Below are positions 13,263 to 15,927 of a DNA stretch of 15,927 nt, piece after piece. The translations under genes were made by a program, and so were the position numbers. The notes below the pieces were generated by a model, which saw only the letters and a program-made list of their open reading frames with translations, had not been told where the DNA came from and searched no databases. The first letter of the stretch is position 1. Each line of letters starts with the position of its first letter. Origin of the DNA: Clostridiales bacterium UBA7103 (GTDB taxonomy: Bacteria > Bacillota > Clostridia > Oscillospirales > Oscillospiraceae); contig DKYJ01000033.1 of NCBI GenBank assembly GCA_002493305.1, positions 1-15,927 on the forward strand. The letters run 5' to 3'.

Positions 13263-14423
13263 TTATTTTTTAACCCTCTCCAGCTTCACCACGCACTCGA
13301 TATGCTCTGTAAAGGGGAACATATCCACCGGCTGGATACGCTCAGCAGCATAGCCGCCGGCAGTGATGAGCCGCAAATCGCGGCACAGGGTATCCGGCGC
13401 ACAGGAGATATATACGATGCGCTCCGGCGCGGCGGCGAGCAGGGAGGAGATAAAGCGCTCGTCGCTTCCCGCTCTGGGCGGATCCATGAAAACTACATCC
13501 GGGCGATGCCCGTCCCTTACCATCTGCTGCATGTACTCTCCGGCGTCCCCGGCGGCGAACCAGCAGTTTTTGATGCCGTTTAGCCGCGCATTTGTTATGG
13601 CGTCTCTCACGGCGGCCTGATTTATCTCCACGCCGATGACCTGCTTTGCCCTGTCGCTCGCGGTGATGCCGATAGTGCCTATGCCGCAGTAAGCGTCAAG
13701 CACAGTCTCGCTGCCGGTGAGAGCGGCAAATTCCACGGCCTTCCGGTACAAAACCTCCGTCTGCACGGGGTTTACCTGATAAAACGAGGCCGGGGAAATG
13801 CGAAAGCGCCGGGAGCAGAGAACATCCTCAATATAGCCGCTGCCGTAGATGACCTTTTCCCGCTTGCCGAGAATGACCGGGGTGAAGCGGTCATTGATGT
13901 TTAGAACTACTGTGCTTATCTCCGGGTGCAGCTCTATAAGCTTTTTAAGAAACGGCTTTTGGAGTTTGAAGATGGGGGAGACCGCCACCAGCACCACCAT
14001 GACCTGCCCTGTGGCAAAGCCACGGCGCACCAGCACCCGGCGCAGCCAGCCGCTGCCACTGCGCTCGTCATAGACCTGAATCTTGAAATCTCTCAGCATG
14101 GAGCGGATGGTGCAGATTATCTTGTCCGCCAGTTCGTCCTCTATCATGCAGCTGTCCACGGGGACGATTGCGTGACTGCCCGGCTTGTACACGCCGGAGA
14201 CGATGTTCCGCCGCCCGTCCAGCCCAAAGGCCGCGTGGACCTTGTTGCGGTAGTGCAGGGGATCATCCATGCCGATTATATTTTCAACATGCCCGAACTC
14301 CCCAAGCAGGGAGATAAGCTGCCCCTGCTTAAATTGCAGCTGTCGCTCGTAGCTGAGATTTTGCAGCTTGCAGCCGCCGCACTTGTGCCGCAGGGGACAG
14401 GGCGTTAATTCTCTTTCTGCCAT
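13263..14423 (-). CDS. rlmD: 23S rRNA (uracil-5-)-methyltransferase, RlmD/RumA family
   Basis: A 386-residue class I methyltransferase. An iron-sulfur cluster site is visible as Cys9, Cys15, Cys18 and Cys92 (CPLRHKCGGC, then PVDSCMIED), with the spacing of E. coli RumA. The SAM-binding motif is LDAYCGIGTIGI (about 242-253), the DPPRAG motif is at about 314-319, the nucleophilic cysteine is Cys341 in YISCAPDTL, and the proton-abstracting Glu376 is in HIEC. It methylates a uridine in 23S rRNA (U1939 in E. coli for RlmD; the Firmicute RlmCD can do two sites, so the exact target is uncertain). The N-terminal TRAM domain of most homologues is absent: the protein begins at the cysteine cluster. ATG at 14423 has GAGGT 6 bases upstream; ATG 14435 and TTG 14462 are alternatives. 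Confidence 0.9.
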   Translation of the reverse strand: MAERELTPCPLRHKCGGCKLQNLSYERQLQFKQGQLISLLGEFGHVENIIGMDDPLHYRNKVHAAFGLDGRRNIVSGVYKPGSHAIVPVDSCMIEDELADKIICTIRSMLRDFKIQVYDERSGSGWLRRVLVRRGFATGQVMVVLVAVSPIFKLQKPFLKKLIELHPEISTVVLNINDRFTPVILGKREKVIYGSGYIEDVLCSRRFRISPASFYQVNPVQTEVLYRKAVEFAALTGSETVLDAYCGIGTIGITASDRAKQVIGVEINQAAVRDAITNARLNGIKNCWFAAGDAGEYMQQMVRDGHRPDVVFMDPPRAGSDERFISSLLAAAPERIVYISCAPDTLCRDLRLITAGGYAAERIQPVDMFPFTEHIECVVKLERVKK

Positions 14424-14461
14424 GTCATACCTCATAAAATCATAATTGCTGTTACAGGACA

Positions 14462-14489
14462 ATTATATCATGGCCTTTCTGATTTGCAA
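14462..14489 (-). promoter_or_regulatory. Promoter of the rlmD-like gene, sharing its -35 with the divergent promoter
   Basis: On the minus strand TTGCAA (14489-14484) and TATAAT (14467-14462) are 16 bases apart; the -10 is extended (TGATATAAT). The -35 hexamer is its own reverse complement and is also the -35 of the plus-strand promoter. The leader to ATG 14423 would be about 30 bases, with a ribosome binding site. Confidence 0.65.
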
Positions 14490-14511
14490 AGTACGGAGTT
14501 TGTGGTATTAT
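14484..14511 (+). promoter_or_regulatory. Promoter of the RluA-family gene, sharing its -35 with the divergent promoter
   Basis: TTGCAA (14484-14489) and TATTAT (14506-14511) are 16 bases apart, with an extended -10 (TGGTATTAT). The ATG at 14519 is 8 bases beyond the -10, so the transcript would start at or next to the first codon. Confidence 0.65.
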
Positions 14512-14518
14512 ACTTTTC

Positions 14519-15142
14519 ATGGAGATAATTTATTGTGACAATGATATAGTGGTCTGCGTAAAGCCCGCGGGTGTGCTTTCCACCGATGAGCCGGGCGGCC
14601 TGCCGGAGCTTTTGTGCGCGGAGCTTGGCGGGGAGATACGCACTGTGCACCGCCTTGACCGGGCTACCGGTGGGCTTATGGTTCTGGCTCGGAACAGGGC
14701 CGCCGCCTCAGAGCTTTCCCGGCAGATACGCGAGGGGGGCCTTGAGAAAAGCTACCTCGCCTTTGTCCACGGGGATACTCCCGCCGCCGGTGAGCTGCGC
14801 CACCTGATGTACAGGGACAAGGCTCGGAAGATGTCCTTCATCACCGATAAACCCGGTAAGGGCGTGCAGGAGGCAGTGCTCCGGTATGAGCGGCTGAGCT
14901 ATTGCCCACAGCGGGAGGGCAGCCTTATCCGCGTGCGCCTCATAACCGGGCGGACGCACCAGATCCGCTGCCAGTTTGCTCACTGCGGCTTCCCACTCTT
15001 CGGGGAGCGGAAATACAGCGAGCTTAACGACCCATGTAAGCTGGCGCTCTGGTCGGCGGAACTTCGCTTTCGTCACCCGGCGGACGGCAGACGGCTTGAA
15101 TTTGCCAAGGCCCCGCCAAATGAATATCCCTGGACTTTATGA
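14519..15142 (+). CDS. RluA-family pseudouridine synthase
   Basis: A 207-residue RNA pseudouridine synthase. The catalytic motif HRLDRATGGLMVLAR has Asp47 as nucleophile. KPAGVLST (15-22) and LITGRTHQIRCQFAHCGFPL (about 141-160) are the other family motifs, the latter with the conserved arginine loop. It isomerises uridine in rRNA or tRNA; the target site cannot be told. It is a minimal form without the N-terminal S4 domain found in RluB/C/D-type enzymes. The start MEIIYCDNDIVVCVKPAG matches the family N-terminus, yet no ribosome binding site precedes it; the promoter -10 ends 7 bases before the ATG, suggesting a leaderless message. It is divergent from the rRNA methyltransferase gene, so both neighbours modify RNA. 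Confidence 0.92.
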   Translation: MEIIYCDNDIVVCVKPAGVLSTDEPGGLPELLCAELGGEIRTVHRLDRATGGLMVLARNRAAASELSRQIREGGLEKSYLAFVHGDTPAAGELRHLMYRDKARKMSFITDKPGKGVQEAVLRYERLSYCPQREGSLIRVRLITGRTHQIRCQFAHCGFPLFGERKYSELNDPCKLALWSAELRFRHPADGRRLEFAKAPPNEYPWTL

Positions 15143-15169
15143 ATTTTTATAAAACAGTTATCGGATCGG

Positions 15170-15198
15170 TTGCATTTGGATAGAATATAAGATATACT
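15170..15198 (+). promoter_or_regulatory. Promoter of plsY
   Basis: TTGCAT (15170-15175) and TATACT (15193-15198) are separated by 17 bases. Transcription should begin near 15205, leaving a leader of about 70 bases. Confidence 0.7.
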
Positions 15199-15206
15199 CG
15201 GATTAA

Positions 15207-15224
15207 ACTTAAAATGTTTTAAGT
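15207..15224. promoter_or_regulatory. 18-bp palindrome at the plsY transcription start, candidate operator
   Basis: ACTTAAAA-TG-TTTTAAGT is a perfect inverted repeat covering the predicted +1 to +20 of the plsY transcript. It is too A/T-rich for a terminator and has the size and place of a dimeric repressor site. Lipid-gene regulators such as FapR or FabT use palindromes near this size, but the sequence does not match a consensus I am sure of. Confidence 0.4.
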
Positions 15225-15275
15225 AATTAAAGGATTTGCAGCAATTATTGATAACTGCCGCATCGGTGTTGCTTT

Positions 15276-15890
15276 ATGGAAATTTTCAAATACGCAGTGA
15301 CTGCCGTCTGCGGCTATCTGCTGGGGTCGATAAGCTTTTCCATTGCCATATCCAGCCTTATTCTGGGCGGCGATGTGCGCGAAAAGGGGAGCGGCAACGC
15401 CGGGGCGACCAATATGGCGCGTGTTTTCGGCATGCGCGCCGGGGTGTTCACCTTTTTGGGGGACGCTGCGAAGTCCGGCATAGCCATGCTCATCGGCTGG
15501 CTGCTGCTGGGCGAGGGCGGCCTTGCCGTGGGCGCGCTGGCCTGCCTGCTGGGGCACTGCTTCCCGATCTACTACAATCTTAAGGGCGGCAAGGGCGTGT
15601 CTGCCGGGGCGGCTGTTGCGCTGGCTATCGACTGGCGCATGTTTCTGATAGCAGTGGCGGTTTTTGCCGTTGCGGTGCTGTGGAGCAAAAAGGTGTCCCT
15701 CGGCTCAATATGCGCGGCGCTGAGCGTGGCCGTGTCGGCGCTGCTGCTGCCGCTGAGCGGTGAGCGGGTGTTTATTGCAATCGCGGCGGCGCTGCTTATA
15801 ATCATACAGCATCGGGGAAATATCAAGCGGCTCATAACCAACACCGAGCCGGACTTTCACCCCGCCAGCGCCAAAAAGAAAATAGATTAA
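15276..15890 (+). CDS. plsY: Acyl-phosphate:glycerol-3-phosphate acyltransferase PlsY
   Basis: A 204-residue integral membrane enzyme with five or more membrane spans and the family motifs in order: GSISFSIA (17-24), GSGNAGATN (38-46), GHCFPIYYNLKGGKGV (93-108) and HRGNIKRL (179-186). It transfers the acyl group of acyl-phosphate to glycerol-3-phosphate, the first committed step of phospholipid synthesis at the cytoplasmic membrane, working with PlsX (not in the window). Length is normal for the family. The ATG at 15276 lacks an obvious ribosome binding site, and no in-frame start lies just upstream, so translation may be modest. It has its own promoter and a palindrome at the start site, and ends 12 bases before a hairpin cut by the window edge. 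Confidence 0.95.
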   Translation: MEIFKYAVTAVCGYLLGSISFSIAISSLILGGDVREKGSGNAGATNMARVFGMRAGVFTFLGDAAKSGIAMLIGWLLLGEGGLAVGALACLLGHCFPIYYNLKGGKGVSAGAAVALAIDWRMFLIAVAVFAVAVLWSKKVSLGSICAALSVAVSALLLPLSGERVFIAIAAALLIIIQHRGNIKRLITNTEPDFHPASAKKKID

Positions 15891-15902
15891 AAATTAAAAA
15901 CC

Positions 15903-15927
15903 GAAGCTCCGCATCGTGCGGAGCTTC
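15903..15927 (+). terminator. Hairpin after plsY, cut by the window edge
   Basis: GAAGCTCCGCA (15903-15913) pairs perfectly with 15917-15927 around the loop TCG, 12 bases after the plsY stop. The expected T-run would lie just outside the window; the A-rich stretch before the stem suggests the hairpin could end transcripts from both sides. Confidence 0.75.

Noticed and set aside
14468..14650. Minus-strand 60-codon frame over the start of the pseudouridine synthase gene
   Set aside because: It is antisense to a clear conserved gene and lacks recognisable features.
1..15927. CRISPR arrays, tRNA/rRNA genes, insertion sequences or phage integrases
   Set aside because: I saw no regularly spaced direct repeats, no tRNA/rRNA signatures and no transposase or integrase motifs in any frame.

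Overview
The window looks like a chromosomal segment of a GC-rich Gram-positive anaerobe in class Clostridia, most likely order Oscillospirales. This is inferred from strong AGGAGG-type ribosome binding sites, mixed GC-rich codon use with frequent ATA and AGG/CGG, a VanG-type ligase and VanW of the kind found in gut clostridia, and short overlapping operons. I could not run a database search, so the taxon is an inference. Sixteen protein genes are well supported, mostly on the minus strand. I see no tRNA, rRNA, CRISPR array, insertion sequence or origin.

Layout. 1-2.2 kb (minus): a MATE-family exporter translationally coupled to a DUF4213/DUF364 putative metal-chelation protein, ending at two hairpins at the left edge. 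2.3-3.1 kb (plus): a short-chain dehydrogenase with a good sigma-A promoter. 3.2-4.4 kb (minus): a helix-turn-helix regulator fused to about ten membrane segments. A perfect 19-bp bidirectional terminator separates these two convergent genes. 4.6-10.0 kb (minus): a VanG-type glycopeptide-resistance-like locus. 10.1-11.6 kb (minus): an EamA transporter and a flavodoxin-like protein. 11.6-12.0 kb: no convincing protein gene, but a run of hairpins ending in a plus-strand terminator, a candidate non-coding RNA. 12.0-13.25 kb (minus): a DUF5131 (phage Gp37/Gp68-like) protein, a nucleoside 2-deoxyribosyltransferase-like protein and the remains of a small membrane-protein gene. 13.26-15.9 kb: an RlmD/RumA-type rRNA methyltransferase (minus) divergent from an RluA-family pseudouridine synthase (plus), then plsY (plus).

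The most interesting region is 4.56-10.08 kb. It reads vanR-vanS, a terminator, a promoter region with a 13-bp direct repeat, then vanW-vanG-hexapeptide acetyltransferase-racemase, all tightly packed or overlapping. The ligase carries the residues of D-Ala:D-Ser ligases. The racemase has asparagine where typical alanine racemases have the Tyr354 equivalent, the change seen in VanT serine racemases. Together these would make D-Ser and D-Ala-D-Ser peptidoglycan precursors under control of a VanRS-type two-component system. Unlike classical vanG loci there is no VanXY/VanY D,D-peptidase in the window, and the membrane domain normally fused to VanT is absent; a separate CysE-like acetyltransferase sits just upstream of the racemase.

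A second notable structure is the 14.42-14.52 kb intergenic region. Two divergent promoters appear to share one palindromic -35 box (TTTGCAAA), each with a 16-bp spacer and an extended -10, and the plus-strand transcript would be essentially leaderless.
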